Assembly (NCBI GenBank): GCA_021739645.1
Contig: JAIPBL010000074.1
Span: 1-32,311, forward strand
DNA from: Saprospiraceae bacterium
Lineage (GTDB): Bacteria; Bacteroidota; Bacteroidia; Chitinophagales; Saprospiraceae
Reading direction: 5' to 3'
DNA: 32,311 bases
The position numbers were made by a program, and so were the translations under genes. The notes below the pieces were generated by a model that saw nothing but the letters and a program-made list of their open reading frames with translations, was not told the origin of the DNA and did not search any database. Positions 15,318 to 23,096 of this stretch are shown one piece after another (the first letter of the stretch is position 1; every line of letters begins with the position of its first letter).

Positions 15318-15716
15318 ATGAAAAAATTCATCTTCCCACTCGTGTTACTGGTCTTTTGCTGCGCCACCTCGCAAGCTCAGGGCAATGTCACCGAAAAAGT
15401 TGAACCAAAAGTCGCTTTGCTGATGCAGCGCTTCGTCGATATCAACAAAAGCACCAAGACCATCTCTGGCTGGCGAATCCAGATACTTGCCACTACCGAC
15501 CGCCAGCGCATTGAGGATGCGCTTCGTAAATTTGAGTCCCAGTATCCGAATATTCCCGCCGATTGGGTGCAGTCAAAACCATACTACAAATTGCGTGCAG
15601 GTGCCTATACGTCCAAGCGGAATGCCATTGCTGCGCAATACTTGCTCAAAAATGACTACCCAACCGCCTATCCTGTAACGGACAACGAAATCAAACCGGA
15701 AGAGCTAATTAAATAG
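15318..15716 (+). CDS. Exported SPOR-domain protein
   Basis: A 132-residue secreted protein. I choose ATG 15318 (MKKFIFPLVLLVFCCATSQAQG), which gives a clean signal peptide cut after SQA; ATG 15306 is also possible. The mature part reads GWRIQILATTDRQRIEDALRKF, then YYKLRAGAYTSKRNAIAAQYLLKNDYPTAYPV. This is a SPOR domain, about 75 residues that bind glycan strands lacking stem peptides at division sites. With only a signal peptide, a short linker and a SPOR domain, it is a minimal periplasmic peptidoglycan-binding protein. It lies 23 bases after deoC, and its stop codon TAG opens a repeat island leading to dapD. Confidence 0.85.
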   Translation: MKKFIFPLVLLVFCCATSQAQGNVTEKVEPKVALLMQRFVDINKSTKTISGWRIQILATTDRQRIEDALRKFESQYPNIPADWVQSKPYYKLRAGAYTSKRNAIAAQYLLKNDYPTAYPVTDNEIKPEELIK

Positions 15717-15798
15717 GTCTGAGATATGGAGGTCTGAGGTATGTGCTCACTCATACCTCAGGCTTCTATACCTCATACCTCGCACCTCATACCTCACA
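15714..15798. repeat. Iterated-word island (GGTCTGAGGTATG and its complement)
   Basis: The whole SPOR-dapD gap is built of GGTCTGAGATATGGA, GGTCTGAGGTATG, then the reverse complement CATACCTCAGG and several CATACCTC words, running up to the base before the dapD ATG. It starts at the SPOR stop codon. The two halves can form a hairpin. Positions 15725-15743 match 21719-21737 at 18 of 19 bases, so this word occurs at two loci. Confidence 0.9.
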
Positions 15799-16617
15799 AT
15801 GTCGCAATTAGAAAGTATCATCAACTCGGCATGGGAAGACCGCTCCATGCTCAACGACAAACCTGTGCAAGAGGCCATACGGCACGTCGTTTCTCTGTTG
15901 GACACGGGCAAGCTGCGTGTCGCTGAACCCACTTCCGACGGTGAATGGAAAGTAAACGATTGGGTGAAAAAAGCGGTCATCCTCTATTTTCCCATCCAAA
16001 AAATGGAAACCATCGAGGCACCGCCTTTCGAGTTTCACGATAAAATCCCGCTGAAAAAAGGCTTCGCTGCCCAAGGCGTCCGGGTAGTGCCACATGCCAT
16101 TGCACGGCATGGATGCTTCCTCGAACCGGGGGTTATTTTGATGCCTAGCTACGTGAACATCGGCGCCTACGTCGGCGCTGGGAGCATGGTTGATACATGG
16201 GCAACGGTTGGTTCCTGCGCTCAAATCGGCAAAAACGTACACCTCAGCGGCGGTGTGGGCATTGGCGGTGTGCTGGAACCCCCACAGGCTGCCCCGACCA
16301 TTATCGAAGATGAGTGCTTTATCGGCTCACGTTGCATTGTAGTAGAAGGCGTTAGAATTGAGCGGGAATCGGTACTGGGCGCCAATGTTGTGCTTACGCA
16401 ATCAACGCATATCATTGACGTAACTGGTCCTACACCAGTCACTCATAAAGGTAGGGTTCCCGCTCGTTCGGTGGTCATTCCTGGTACGTATTCCCGGCAG
16501 TTCCCAGCTGGGGATTATGGTGTTTCCTGTGCCCTCATCATCGGCAAGCGCACTGAAAGCACTGATAAAAAAGTGTCACTGAACAGCGCACTGCGAGAGT
16601 ACGGCGTGGCCGTTTGA
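15799..16617 (+). CDS. dapD: 2,3,4,5-tetrahydropyridine-2,6-dicarboxylate N-succinyltransferase
   Basis: A 272-residue DapD of standard length. The N-terminal domain contains LDTGKLRVAEP and WKVNDWVKKAVILYFPI. The C-terminal left-handed beta-helix has hexapeptide repeats (VNIGAYVGAGSMVDTWATVGSCAQIGKNVHLSGGVGIGGVLEP) and the acyl-CoA binding segment APTIIEDECFIGSRCIVVEGV. It adds succinate from succinyl-CoA to tetrahydrodipicolinate in the succinylase route to meso-diaminopimelate and lysine. The start ATG 15799 directly follows the repeat island, so any ribosome binding site lies within the repeat. A strong terminator follows. Confidence 0.97.
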   Translation: MSQLESIINSAWEDRSMLNDKPVQEAIRHVVSLLDTGKLRVAEPTSDGEWKVNDWVKKAVILYFPIQKMETIEAPPFEFHDKIPLKKGFAAQGVRVVPHAIARHGCFLEPGVILMPSYVNIGAYVGAGSMVDTWATVGSCAQIGKNVHLSGGVGIGGVLEPPQAAPTIIEDECFIGSRCIVVEGVRIERESVLGANVVLTQSTHIIDVTGPTPVTHKGRVPARSVVIPGTYSRQFPAGDYGVSCALIIGKRTESTDKKVSLNSALREYGVAV

Positions 16618-16634
16618 CCATTTTCCAAAACAAC

Positions 16635-16669
16635 AAAGCCCCGGTCATGTGCATGGCCGGGGCTTTTTT
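16635..16669 (+). terminator. Intrinsic terminator of dapD
   Basis: AAAGCCCCGGTCATG pairs with CATGGCCGGGGCTTT (one G-T pair) around a 2-base loop, followed by a run of six T residues ending at 16669. This is a classical strong Rho-independent terminator 17 bases after the dapD stop. Confidence 0.93.
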
Positions 16670-16741
16670 GGTTGGACTTATCGCTGCAACTATCTTTCAG
16701 CAGCAAGGTCCATATTTTCAAAGGTGAACTAAGAAAGGAAA

Positions 16742-16800
16742 GAAAACTACCCCTACCGCCCGAAGGTTTCAGGGTAGTCCCACACACTATTAGAACACCC
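16742..16800. repeat. Structured repeat copy A (hairpin + conserved 22-base block)
   Basis: Arms ACTACCC (16746-16752) and GGGTAGT (16772-16778) enclose 19 bases. They are followed by the block at 16779-16800 that begins CCCACACACTAT and ends AGAACACCC. Copies B and C have the same architecture. Read on the minus strand, the hairpin is followed by TTTTC. This copy differs from the other two by one base in the block (T instead of G at 16791). Confidence 0.85.
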
Positions 16801-16818
16801 ACTATTTAGACTCATAAA

Positions 16819-16888
16819 GGTTTCAGGTTTGGGGCTTAAAGTTTCAGGGGAGTCCCTGCGTGAAACCTGAAACGGAAAACCTGAAACC
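16819..16888. repeat. Iterated-word island (GGTTTCAGG and complement)
   Basis: GGTTTCAGGTT (16819-16829) and AACCTGAAACC (16878-16888) pair perfectly, and inside them GTTTCAGG (16841-16848) pairs with CCTGAAAC (16866-16873). It is another degenerate-word palindrome, placed between structured repeat copies A and B. The loop of copy A contains the same word. Confidence 0.85.
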
Positions 16889-16890
16889 AA

Positions 16891-16952
16891 GAAAAAACCA
16901 GCCCTACGTCCCGAAGGGTTTCGGGCTGGTCCCACACACTATGAGAACACCC
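16891..16952. repeat. Structured repeat copy B (hairpin + conserved 22-base block)
   Basis: Arms ACCAGCCC (16897-16904) and GGGCTGGT (16923-16930) enclose 18 bases with an inner CCC/GGG. The block at 16931-16952 is identical to that of copy C. On the minus strand the hairpin is followed by six T residues, as in an intrinsic terminator. On the plus strand the block is followed by AATATCTTTTTT. Confidence 0.88.
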
Positions 16953-16982
16953 AATATCTTTTTTGGCCTACCCCAAAAGGGG

Positions 16983-17043
16983 CGAGTCATGCGTTTTGAG
17001 TTTCGAGTTGGGAGGCCTCGGTTAACTTGGACTACATGACTCG
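16983..17043. repeat. Inverted repeat upstream (minus sense) of copy B
   Basis: CGAGTCATG (16983-16991) and CATGACTCG (17035-17043) pair perfectly over a 43-base loop. On the minus strand it precedes copy B, with a CCCC/GGGG hairpin in between (around 16972-16983). It may be part of a larger folded RNA. Confidence 0.6.
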
Positions 17044-17145
17044 TTAATGCCATTTATTTCAATCAAAATCTTAGTTTTCAAGTTGATTGCGAGTTTCTTT
17101 AAACCCGCCAAAAGCATTCAAGGACTCAATCACTTGAAAGATGGT

Positions 17146-17204
17146 GAAAAAACTGCCCCTACCACACAAGGTAGCGGGGCAGCCCACACACTATGAGAAC
17201 ACCC
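17146..17204. repeat. Structured repeat copy C (hairpin + conserved 22-base block)
   Basis: Arms CTGCCCC (17153-17159) and GGGGCAG (17176-17182) with an inner pairing TACC/GGTA (17160-17163, 17170-17173). The block at 17183-17204 is identical to copy B. On the minus strand the hairpin ends in six T residues. Copies B and C also share a TATCTTTT sequence just beyond the block. Confidence 0.88.
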
Positions 17205-17667
17205 AATTATATCTTTTGGTAAAATTTTGTTGTGTAGTAGAAAAGAAATTTGCCCTTTGTAGGTAGGAGAAAATTCGTTTTTAAGCCTTCTCATCAGTTT
17301 TTGTTTTTTCGCCTTGCGATGCCTTTTTGCTTCCAAGTTTGTTCATCGTTAAAGACAACCTATAGATGTACAAACCCCAAAAATTTCACACACCGAAAGC
17401 ACAACTCTCGAAAAAAATATTTCTACAGCAATTATAAAAGGTTGATTCTCAGTTGGTAAGTTCTCGTTTGTGTGGTCAGCCTAGTTTGTTGAGGCTTGAG
17501 GAGCAGCGTCATCGTAGGCTTTCCATTCCAATTTTCAAAAATAATCTACTTTTGTTGACGCCGTGATATTCCTAAAAACACTGCCAAAAGAACGTATTGT
17601 TGGGCAATGAAGTTGCCTTACGTTTGTTTTGAGTTGAAAAATCTTTCAAGAACAAACAATTATTCTA
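17205..17667. other. dnaG upstream region
   Basis: About 460 A/T-rich bases before dnaG. Short minus-strand frames rich in Lys and Arg (around 17271-17345) could encode a small basic peptide, but base composition alone explains them. The dnaG promoter is at the right end of this stretch. No RNA gene could be recognised with confidence. Confidence 0.4.
17597..17626 (+). promoter_or_regulatory. Promoter of dnaG (TTG - 19 bp - TACGTTTG)
   Basis: TTG at 17597-17599 and TACGTTTG at 17619-17626 are separated by 19 bases, which fits the Bacteroidota -33/-7 pattern. The -7 box ends 41 bases before the dnaG start. It is the best full promoter match in the window. Confidence 0.6.
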
Positions 17668-19641
17668 TTGATTCCACAGAAAACAGTGCAAGAAATCCTC
17701 GAAACCGCTAAAATCGAGGAAGTCATTCAGGACTATGTCAACCTGAGGAGACGGGGCGTGAACATGATTGGCCTATGCCCATTTCACAACGAAAAAACCC
17801 CGTCATTCACAGTCTCTCCAGCCAAAAATATCTTCAAATGCTTCGGCTGTGGCAAGGGGGGCGACCCTGCCAAGTTCGTGATGGAGCACGAACACCTCAC
17901 CTACCCCGATGCACTGCGCTACCTCGCCCGCAAGTACCGCATCGAGGTGGAAGAAGTGAAGCTGACACCAGAGGCGGTCGCTCAACAGCAGGCCGAGGAG
18001 AGTCTTTACATCCTCAATGATTACGCCCGCCAATTTTACCAAGACCAGCTTTTTGAAACAGACATGGGCAAAAGCGTGGGCTTGAGCTACTTCAAGGGGC
18101 GAGGCTTTCGGGAGGAGACCATCCGCAAGTTCGGACTGGGCTATGCGCCCAACGAACAAGATGCCTTTGTAAAAAAAGCAACCCAGACGGGCTACAAGCT
18201 CGAATTCTTGAAAAAACTGGGCCTTGCTTCGCAATACGACCGTGATTTTTTCCGCAACCGGGTGATGTTCACCATCCACAACCTGAGTGGGAAGCCCATC
18301 GCCTTCGCCGGGCGAATCATGGAAAAAGACGTCAAGGCGCCCAAGTACATCAACTCGCCGGAGACGGAGATTTACGTTAAAAACAAGAACCTCTACGGCG
18401 CTTTTTTTGCCAAAACCGCCATCCGAAAGGCCGATGAGTGCATCCTCGTGGAGGGTTATACCGACGTGATTTCGCTGCACCAGGCTGGCATCGAGAACGT
18501 GGTGGCAAGTTCCGGCACCTCGCTCACCGATGGTCAGATTGCACTCATCAAACGTTTTACCCCCAACATCAAAATCCTTTACGATGGCGATGCAGCGGGT
18601 GTAAAAGCAGCACTGCGCGGGCTTGACATGGTGCTGGAGAAGGATATGAACGTGCGGGTGGTGCTCATCCCCGACGGCGATGACCCCGACAGCTACCTGC
18701 AAAAAGTAGGCGCCACGGCCTTCCAGGAGTTCATTGACAAACAGTCCCAGGATTTTATCTTGTTCAAAACCAACCTGTTGCTCGCCGAGACGAAGGGTGA
18801 CCCCGTGAAAAAGGCAGGCCTGGTCCGGGACATCGTGGATAGCATCAGCCGGGTACCCGACCCCTTCAAGCGCTCATTTTATGTGAAGGAATGTGCAAGG
18901 GTCATGGAGTTGGAGGAGGCCGTGCTGGTTTCGGAAGCGAACAAGGCGGTGCATCAAATCCTTCAAAAACGGGACTTAGACAAGCGTAAGAAGCAGGAGG
19001 TAAAAATCAACATCGTGCCGGAAGATGGTGAGTTTCCGACGGAGGTGCCGCCCGACGACCAGGGTGAACACTCTTTCGTTGCGCCCAAGCCACGAACCGC
19101 TGGCCACGAATTCCAGGAGCGGGACATCGCAAGGATATTGGTGGAAGCCGGAGAAAAAATTTACGACGAAGAAGAAAACATGACGGTGGCCGAATTTGTG
19201 CTCGGCAATATTGAGGACGTACTGGAAGATTTCGACAACCCAGAATATTTGCGCATCGCTAAGGAGGCCATGCAGCTCGTATTGGGCAAATCGCCCGTGA
19301 CCACGCAGTATTTCATCGGCCACAACGACCAGACAATCAGTGAATTAGCAGTGGATTTACTGCACTCACCCTGGGAGTACAGCCCCGGCTGGGAATTGCA
19401 CGAAATGTATTTGAGGTCGCAAAAAAAGCCCGAAGAGAATTTCAACAAAGACAGCCTGAGCGCCCTGCTCCAGTTCAAGCTCCGCAAAGTGATTCGGCTT
19501 TGCGAAAAAAATCAGTTGCAAATGAAAGAGGTGGCCTCTGACGATTCCACCCAACTATTGCGCTTAATGAAAGTGCAGATGAAACTGAACGAAATGCGCA
19601 ATGAGTTGATGAAACAGTTGGGAATGGTGGTTTTGAAATAG
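17668..19641 (+). CDS. dnaG: DNA primase DnaG
   Basis: A 657-residue primase. The start is TTG 17668-17670: it gives the family's usual N-terminus MIPQKTVQEILETAKIEEVI, and no ATG comes before the zinc-binding domain. The CHC2 zinc finger uses Cys37, His40, Cys58 and Cys61 (CPFH...CFGC). The TOPRIM domain has Glu262 in EGYTDV and the metal-binding DGDAAG (Asp306, Asp308). A helical C-terminal region that would bind DnaB makes up the rest. It synthesises RNA primers at the replication fork. Unlike the rpsU-dnaG-rpoD operon of Proteobacteria, it stands alone here, with a 1-kb unusual region in front. Its stop codon TAG leads into a GGGATGAGG repeat. Confidence 0.97.
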   Translation: MIPQKTVQEILETAKIEEVIQDYVNLRRRGVNMIGLCPFHNEKTPSFTVSPAKNIFKCFGCGKGGDPAKFVMEHEHLTYPDALRYLARKYRIEVEEVKLTPEAVAQQQAEESLYILNDYARQFYQDQLFETDMGKSVGLSYFKGRGFREETIRKFGLGYAPNEQDAFVKKATQTGYKLEFLKKLGLASQYDRDFFRNRVMFTIHNLSGKPIAFAGRIMEKDVKAPKYINSPETEIYVKNKNLYGAFFAKTAIRKADECILVEGYTDVISLHQAGIENVVASSGTSLTDGQIALIKRFTPNIKILYDGDAAGVKAALRGLDMVLEKDMNVRVVLIPDGDDPDSYLQKVGATAFQEFIDKQSQDFILFKTNLLLAETKGDPVKKAGLVRDIVDSISRVPDPFKRSFYVKECARVMELEEAVLVSEANKAVHQILQKRDLDKRKKQEVKINIVPEDGEFPTEVPPDDQGEHSFVAPKPRTAGHEFQERDIARILVEAGEKIYDEEENMTVAEFVLGNIEDVLEDFDNPEYLRIAKEAMQLVLGKSPVTTQYFIGHNDQTISELAVDLLHSPWEYSPGWELHEMYLRSQKKPEENFNKDSLSALLQFKLRKVIRLCEKNQLQMKEVASDDSTQLLRLMKVQMKLNEMRNELMKQLGMVVLK

Positions 19642-19665
19642 GGATGAGGGATGAGGGCAACGGCT
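19639..19665 (+). repeat. Short iterated-word island (GGGATGAG)
   Basis: TAGGGATGAGGGATGAGGGC begins at the dnaG stop codon. It is a short version of the island between lpxD and lpxC-fabZ (24529-24600), which uses the same word GGGATGAGG. Confidence 0.75.
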
Positions 19666-19670
19666 TTTCG

Positions 19671-20063
19671 CTAATTCTGATTACTCCGTGGCTTGCTGTT
19701 GCCTATCTCCGTGGCTTGCACAGGCGGGCTGTCAATTAATTCGAACAAATCTTTCAGCGGCACGGGCTTCTCCGAGCGGAACTGCTCTGTGCCATCTTTT
19801 TTCATCAAAACAAGGGTAAACTCGTCCCGGTCAACATCGTGGTGGTCGTACATCCGGCGAAAGGTGCGGGCATCGGCGAAGACGGCAATCCAAATGTCCC
19901 GCTGCACCACGCCTGCCGAGTCGGATTGAAGCCATTTGCGCTGGAGTTGGAGGTCGGTGTTGGTGCTGTCACCAGCAAATAGCATTAGCCGACGGACGCC
20001 TTGGGCCTGCACAACCACAGCGGAAAAGGCCAGAAAGAAAATGATGGTGGCGAAATTTTTCAT
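19671..20063 (-). CDS. DUF4174 family exported protein
   Basis: A 130-residue protein starting at ATG 20061-20063, with the signal peptide MKNFATIIFFLAFSAVVVQAQG; the frame extends upstream without a good start. The mature part follows the DUF4174 pattern: RRLMLFAGDSTNTDLQLQRKWL, then QRDIWIAVFAD, then EFTLVLMKKDGTEQFRSEKP, then LKDLFELIDSPPVQATE. The fold is thioredoxin-like but there is no CxxC pair, so it is unlikely to be a redox enzyme. The function is unknown. It lies about 134 bases downstream of the FkbM gene on the same strand and convergent to dnaG. Confidence 0.82.
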   Translation of the reverse strand: MKNFATIIFFLAFSAVVVQAQGVRRLMLFAGDSTNTDLQLQRKWLQSDSAGVVQRDIWIAVFADARTFRRMYDHHDVDRDEFTLVLMKKDGTEQFRSEKPVPLKDLFELIDSPPVQATEIGNSKPRSNQN

Positions 20064-20197
20064 CCGATGGAAATTCGTTGGAGCACTCAAGCTAGTTGAA
20101 CCGCCTTGCAAATATCGCATATCAAGGTCAAGTGGGGGTATTATTTTTTTAGAATGACGGGAATGTGGCAGATATGGCCATCCTTGCAACACAGTGG

Positions 20198-21106
20198 TTA
20201 CTTCCGCAAGACAATATTATCGGAATCGAGGCCAAGCTTGCTCATTGCAGCCTCGACATTGCCGCAAGGCAACAGCCCTCCGTCAGTATCTATCCTAAAA
20301 ACCTGATAACCAATTGCTTGCACAAAAGCCACTGCTTCCCGGTGCGCCTCATTCTGGCTATTGGAAAGCAGGTATTCCATCACCACAAGCGGTGAGTTTG
20401 TTGCAAGAAACTGCTGCATTCCTTTCAAGACTTGTGGTTCGGAACCCTCCACATCAATCTTGATCATATCAGGGTTTATTTTTCCTTCGGTAAAATAATC
20501 GTCCAGCCGAATTCCTGCCACCTCGATGGGCTGCGAGGGATTATTCTTTAACCAAGTTGCATTTTTTATTTCTGGCAAAACAAGCGAGTTGTACTCGGAA
20601 TAAAGCGCAGGAAATTCATTGAAAACCAGCGTCTTATCCACGTCGGAAGCTGCACGGTGAAGTGGTTCTATGTTGGCAAACGGCGCCGTGTTTTTTTGTA
20701 AAATCCCAAACGTGGAGCGGGAAGCCTCGAAAGCCAGCACCCTGCCCTTTTCCCCCACCAATTGCGAAGCAAGCAAACTGAAATAACCAAAATGCGCCCC
20801 AACATCGCAGAAAACATCGCCGGGCTTCAGGTTTTTCATCAAAAAACGGGCGAGTCGGATTTCTGAGTCGTGCGTTTTTGCCCCAAACAAAAAAATCTCG
20901 GTAGCTGATGGCAGCACCACCTCCATCTCCGTACCGAAAAAAGTGCTGGTCTTAGCGAACCTTCCCCGTTTTGTAAGTGGATAAACCAGCCGCCAGTACC
21001 CAATGGCCTTGAGGTAGCGCAACGGGTTGTTCAGCAACCTGTCCAGTACGCTTCCACGTGCAAGTCGCTCGATTTTTTCCAGCTTTTTTTCAAGTGTTGA
21101 AAGCAT
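20198..21106 (-). CDS. FkbM family SAM-dependent methyltransferase
   Basis: A 302-residue protein starting at ATG 21104-21106 (MLSTLEKKLEKIERL). The start overlaps the stop of the PepSY gene (TGATG), which suggests translational coupling. The SAM-binding motif is PGDVFCDVGAHFGYFSLLASQLVG, with the acidic FEASRSTFGIL after it. The FkbM signature MIKIDVEGSEPQVLKGM is followed by VVMEY. FkbM proteins O-methylate sugars or secondary metabolites; the acceptor here is unknown. Because the gene lies next to lipid A genes, a lipopolysaccharide sugar is conceivable, but this is inference from position. Confidence 0.88.
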   Translation of the reverse strand: MLSTLEKKLEKIERLARGSVLDRLLNNPLRYLKAIGYWRLVYPLTKRGRFAKTSTFFGTEMEVVLPSATEIFLFGAKTHDSEIRLARFLMKNLKPGDVFCDVGAHFGYFSLLASQLVGEKGRVLAFEASRSTFGILQKNTAPFANIEPLHRAASDVDKTLVFNEFPALYSEYNSLVLPEIKNATWLKNNPSQPIEVAGIRLDDYFTEGKINPDMIKIDVEGSEPQVLKGMQQFLATNSPLVVMEYLLSNSQNEAHREAVAFVQAIGYQVFRIDTDGGLLPCGNVEAAMSKLGLDSDNIVLRK

Positions 21107-21684
21107 CAGGATTCGTTGCCAGATTTCAGTTTGCGCATCCGCCGGGGATTGAGCCACATCCAAAAACCGGAAAAGGCAAGCAGCATGAGGCTAATGGAAG
21201 TTATGGTGGTGTAGCTAATCTTGGCTTGCTCGTTCTTGGTGCCAAGCAATCGGTCCATGATGGTACCGTCGTGTACGTGTTCTACGAAATCGTGGAGACG
21301 GGACTCGCTCGAAAGCACCTTGCCAGTGCCACAGTCAAGTTGCAACTCCGTGTAATGATGCACGAATGCCACCTTGGCAATTGCCTTATCGGGGCGGATG
21401 TCAATCCGGTCTATCAATGGGTCAAGGTGGAGGCTGTCTTTTACGTACCCAATGGCGATTCTTTGCAGGCTGTCAATCGGAATCCAAAAGGTGGCATCAG
21501 GGTTCACGCCTTGCTGGGTGGACGGTTTGAGTCCAAACTGTTTTTTCCAACCCAACAGCACTCCAGTTAGGCCAATGATGAACATGAACGCAAACAGCGG
21601 TACAGCCACAAACCGGTGAATACGGCGGTAGCTTCTAGTCTTCCTGGCTAATTGTTCTGTTTTGTGGTGCATGAAATCCCGCAT
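21106..21684 (-). CDS. PepSY domain transmembrane protein
   Basis: A 192-residue membrane protein. The N-terminal helix follows a basic stretch (RKTRSYRRIHRFVAVPLFAFMFIIGLTGVLLGWKK), typical of PepSY-associated TM proteins. The periplasmic loop contains one PepSY-like unit (AKVAFVHHYTELQLDCGTGKVLSSES) followed by HDFVEHVHDGT, and a second helix (ISLMLLAFSGFWMWLNPRR) ends in a basic tail. Family members are linked to iron uptake or flavin-based reductases, where His residues near the membrane bind haem; His-rich segments are present here. The protein is short compared with four-helix PiuB types. An iterated-word island separates it from lpxA. Confidence 0.85.
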   Translation of the reverse strand: MRDFMHHKTEQLARKTRSYRRIHRFVAVPLFAFMFIIGLTGVLLGWKKQFGLKPSTQQGVNPDATFWIPIDSLQRIAIGYVKDSLHLDPLIDRIDIRPDKAIAKVAFVHHYTELQLDCGTGKVLSSESRLHDFVEHVHDGTIMDRLLGTKNEQAKISYTTITSISLMLLAFSGFWMWLNPRRMRKLKSGNES

Positions 21685-21707
21685 AAATTGCAGGACAAAG
21701 GTAGTAA

Positions 21708-21784
21708 AAGGTATGAGGTATGGAGGTCTAAGGTATGGTTACACAAATACTTCAGACCCCCATACCTCAGAACTCATAACTCAT
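21708..21784. repeat. Iterated-word palindrome (GAGGTATGGAGGTCT) at the lpxA stop
   Basis: The left half (GAGGTATGGAGGTCTAAGG) and the right half (ACTTCAGACCCCCATACCTC) can pair over about 22 positions, with three non-Watson-Crick places. The right end merges into the lpxA stop codon (TGA, plus-strand 21781-21783). The word is shared with the island before dapD. Confidence 0.88.
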
Positions 21785-22623
21785 TTTTTTCCCGTGAGGC
21801 CCTGAAAACCCCGCATGATACCTCGGTCAGCCTTGCGGAGAAATTCGAGAATATAGTCACGTTCAAGTGTTGCCTCAATTTCAGTCTCTATGATTTCAAT
21901 GGCCTGTGTGGTATTGAAACCTTTCACGAAAAGGATTCGGTAAACGTCCTGAATGACGTGGATTTGCTCGGGTGTGAAGCCCCGGCGGCGCAGGCCAACG
22001 GAATTGATGCCAGCGTAGGAAAGTGGCTCCCGTGCGGCTTTTACAAAGGGTGGAATGTCCTTACGGACCAATGATCCGCCACCGACAAACGCATGTGCGC
22101 CAATTTTCACAAACTGGTGAACGGCGCTAAGACCGCCCAGCGTCACAAACTCTTCAACCTCAATATGACCCGCCATCGTCACACCGTTGGCTACGACGCA
22201 GTTCTTGCCGATGTGACAATCGTGGGCCACGTGAACATAAGCCATGAGCAGCGTTCCTTCTCCGATGGTCGTCGTTTGGCTGGCTTTGGTGCCCCGGTTC
22301 AGTGTCACGTACTCCCGCACAATGACATTGTCGCCAAGTTCCACCAGGCTGTATTCTCCTTTAAACTTGAGGTCTTGGGGCACGGCACCTACGACTGCAC
22401 CCGGGAATATCTTACAGCCGTTACCAATCCGGGAGCCGTCCATGATGGTTACGTTTGGGCCAATCCACGTGCCATCGCCAATGACAACGTCCCGTCCGAT
22501 GGTGGTAAATGGTTCAATGGTAACATTTTGGCCAATTCGGGCTTCGGGATGGATGAATCGCATGATGTGGCTACTGCCGTTGAGGTGTGGTAAAACAGCT
22601 GGCTGTTCAGTAGTAATTTTCAT
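21781..22623 (-). CDS. lpxA: Acyl-ACP--UDP-N-acetylglucosamine O-acyltransferase
   Basis: A 280-residue left-handed beta-helix acyltransferase. Hexapeptide repeats run from RFIHPEARIGQNVTIEPFTTIG to GGLSAVHQFVKIGAHAFVGGGS. The catalytic His is in the segment MAYVHVAHDCHIG, and the C-terminal helical domain has the LpxA pattern GINSVGLRRRGFTPEQI. The enzyme adds 3-hydroxyacyl to UDP-GlcNAc, the first step of lipid A synthesis. The first 20 residues (up to MRFIHPEARIG) are an extension relative to the usual start; Met21 (22561-22563) is an alternative. It belongs to the lpxD - lpxC/fabZ - lpxA order common in Bacteroidota. Confidence 0.93.
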   Translation of the reverse strand: MKITTEQPAVLPHLNGSSHIMRFIHPEARIGQNVTIEPFTTIGRDVVIGDGTWIGPNVTIMDGSRIGNGCKIFPGAVVGAVPQDLKFKGEYSLVELGDNVIVREYVTLNRGTKASQTTTIGEGTLLMAYVHVAHDCHIGKNCVVANGVTMAGHIEVEEFVTLGGLSAVHQFVKIGAHAFVGGGSLVRKDIPPFVKAAREPLSYAGINSVGLRRRGFTPEQIHVIQDVYRILFVKGFNTTQAIEIIETEIEATLERDYILEFLRKADRGIMRGFQGLTGKK

Positions 22624-23096
22624 TATAATGTTGAAATGTTATAAGTGTGTTCTCGAAACTGAAACTTAGCGTAACCAAATCAAGAAACCCGGAACTTCCA
22701 GAAATCACACCAACATGAACAAAAACTAACTTGTTCGGTCGGATTAGTAGCTGGTCGGAGAGAAAAAAATCAGGTAGAATGAAGGATGTAAAATCGTCGG
22801 ATTTCGAGTCTTTTAAAAAAAGCAGGTTGATAACTTGGTTTGTTTGTTTGAAAAAAAGTTGGTCAAGGCTACACTAAATTATTGGTAATCAGCGGGTTAA
22901 TTTTCGGTCAGTTGCCTTTTGCCATTCTCATTTACACCAAACTGAGTTCGTAGTGCTTTTTATACTTGTCCTTTCAAATTGGTCAATTATTCTCCGGTTG
23001 TACTCCGTGTTTCTTCTTAACGTCTTTTTAACTAAATACGCTTCTTTTTATTGTCTGTTAAAAACAGGTTTTTCAAAAAGACAAGTGAATTTTCTT
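22624..23096. other. Long spacer between lpxA and lpxC-fabZ
   Basis: 470 A/T-rich bases inside an otherwise compact gene set. I see no coding frame, RNA gene or iterated-word island. There is a small palindrome CTGTT/AACAG (23055-23067). lpxA therefore probably has its own promoter, although no perfect TAnnTTTG box was found close to its start. Confidence 0.5.

Noticed and set aside
16742-17204. A CRISPR array
   Set aside because: There are only three units at unequal distances, with variable stems inside the repeats and no cas genes; the pattern does not fit repeats and spacers.
16753-17336. A conserved peptide (GCSHSVW) encoded by the minus strand of the structured repeat copies
   Set aside because: Copies B and C read IGCSHSVW and A reads SGCSNSVW, but this follows from the conserved DNA block. 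There is no common start codon, and the frames diverge at once in the hairpin, where pairing and not protein sequence is kept.
17803-18702. Minus-strand open frame of 299 codons
   Set aside because: It is antisense to the dnaG zinc and TOPRIM domains and shows no family resemblance.
21104-21108. The TGATG overlap of the PepSY and FkbM genes as evidence for a joint function
   Set aside because: Start-stop overlap shows likely coupling only; the two families have no known shared pathway.
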